Shown one piece after another: positions 5,584 to 6,182 of a stretch of 6,182 nt of DNA. Under the pieces are notes generated by a model, which saw only the letters and a program-made list of their open reading frames with translations, was not told where the DNA came from and did not search any database. Made by a program: the position numbers and the translations under genes. Within the stretch, counting starts at the first letter, position 1, and each line of letters starts with the position of its first letter. Origin of the DNA: Actinomycetota bacterium (GTDB taxonomy: Bacteria; Actinomycetota; Actinomycetes; Nanopelagicales; Nanopelagicaceae); NCBI GenBank assembly GCA_009924185.1, contig RFSC01000048.1:1-6182 (forward strand), written 5' to 3'.

Positions 5584-6182
5584 ATGAAAGTACACGTCGT
5601 AAATCATCCACTTGTAACCCATAAATTGACGGTACTACGACGCGATAAAAAAACCAACTCCCAAGTTTTTAGACACCTAGTAGAAGAGCTTGTGACCTTG
5701 TTGGCGTATGAGGCCACTCGTGAAGTAAAGATCGAACCAGTACAGATTGAGACCCCTGTTGCCACTACACAAGGTGCGATGTTGTCGACTCCACGTCCCG
5801 TTGTTGTTCCGATTTTGCGTGCAGGTCTTGGCATGCTCGAGGGAATGATGCGGGTTCTTCCTAGCGCTGAGGTTGGCTTCCTTGGCATGGTTCGTGATGA
5901 AAAAACTTTGCAGGCCTCTACCTACGCCAATCGTTTGCCAGAGGATTTAAGCGGCCGGCAGTGCTACATATTGGATCCAATGTTGGCGACTGGTGGCACA
6001 TTGGTTGCAGCTATCAATTATTTAATTGAACGCGGCGCTAAAGACATCACCGCAATCTGTTTGTTATCTGCACCAGAGGGTGCAAAAACTTTAGAGCGTG
6101 CCTTTGAAAACTCTAGATTCCCTATCACGGTTGTAACTGGAGCGATGGATGAGAAGTTAAATGAGCATGGTTACATCGTTCC
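5584..6182 (+). CDS. upp: Uracil phosphoribosyltransferase (3' end beyond window)
   Basis: A cytosolic salvage enzyme that converts uracil and PRPP to UMP and pyrophosphate. The ATG at 5584 opens a frame of 199 codons plus two bases that runs off the right edge. It starts with the typical MKVHVVNHPLVTHKLTVLR. The sequence contains LAYEATREV (40-48), VVVPILRAGLGMLEGM (73-88), GMVRDEKTLQ (101-110), the PRPP-binding loop ILDPMLATGGTL (129-140) and, close to the end, DEKLNEHGYIV (189-199). In the family, YIVPG is followed by about ten more residues (GDAGDR), so only about 10 residues are missing. It is divergent from the tadA unit across an 83-bp region. Lack of a Shine-Dalgarno and the nearby -10-like box suggest a leaderless transcript. 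Confidence 0.96.
   Translation, partial: MKVHVVNHPLVTHKLTVLRRDKKTNSQVFRHLVEELVTLLAYEATREVKIEPVQIETPVATTQGAMLSTPRPVVVPILRAGLGMLEGMMRVLPSAEVGFLGMVRDEKTLQASTYANRLPEDLSGRQCYILDPMLATGGTLVAAINYLIERGAKDITAICLLSAPEGAKTLERAFENSRFPITVVTGAMDEKLNEHGYIV

Noticed and set aside
5604..5888. Minus-strand frame opposite upp
   Set aside because: It is a shadow of upp, whose plus-strand frame is complete and motif-rich. The minus-strand translation resembles nothing recognisable.

Overview
The window looks like chromosomal DNA of a small-genome, moderate-GC actinobacterium, most likely a freshwater lineage such as the acI group (Nanopelagicales). This placement is an inference. It rests on the uracil phosphoribosyltransferase (upp) / TadA-associated protein / tadA / tRNA-Ser block, which is typical of Actinobacteria, on a base composition well below that of most Actinobacteria, and on start regions that look leaderless.

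Layout. Minus strand, 1-1152: an aldehyde dehydrogenase of the succinate-semialdehyde type, cut by the window's left edge. A 48-bp divergent promoter region (1153-1200) separates it from a plus-strand cluster. That cluster holds a KimA/YdaO-like potassium transporter carrying an extra C-terminal OB-fold domain (1201-3540), a GtrA-family membrane protein (about 3542-3937) and a DPM1-like polyprenol-phosphate glycosyltransferase (3927-4484). The glycosyltransferase stops abruptly where it meets the 3' end of a minus-strand tRNA-Ser(CGA) gene (4463-4552). To the right, a minus-strand unit encodes a TadA-associated acidic protein (5027-5500) and the tRNA adenosine deaminase TadA (4574-5026), and leads into the tRNA-Ser. 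Divergent from it is upp (5584 onward), cut by the right edge.

How the genes fit together. The right third is conserved housekeeping: tRNA wobble editing, a serine tRNA and uracil salvage. The left two thirds are metabolic and envelope genes: aldehyde oxidation, K+ uptake and lipid-linked sugar handling. The boundary lies exactly at the 3' end of the tRNA gene, which is a classic site of recombination. The two most notable points are the K+ transporter/OB-fold fusion and the glycosyltransferase truncated at that boundary. Every stretch longer than about 100 bp is accounted for by a gene. I see no insertion sequence, integrase, CRISPR array, riboswitch or convincing intrinsic terminator.
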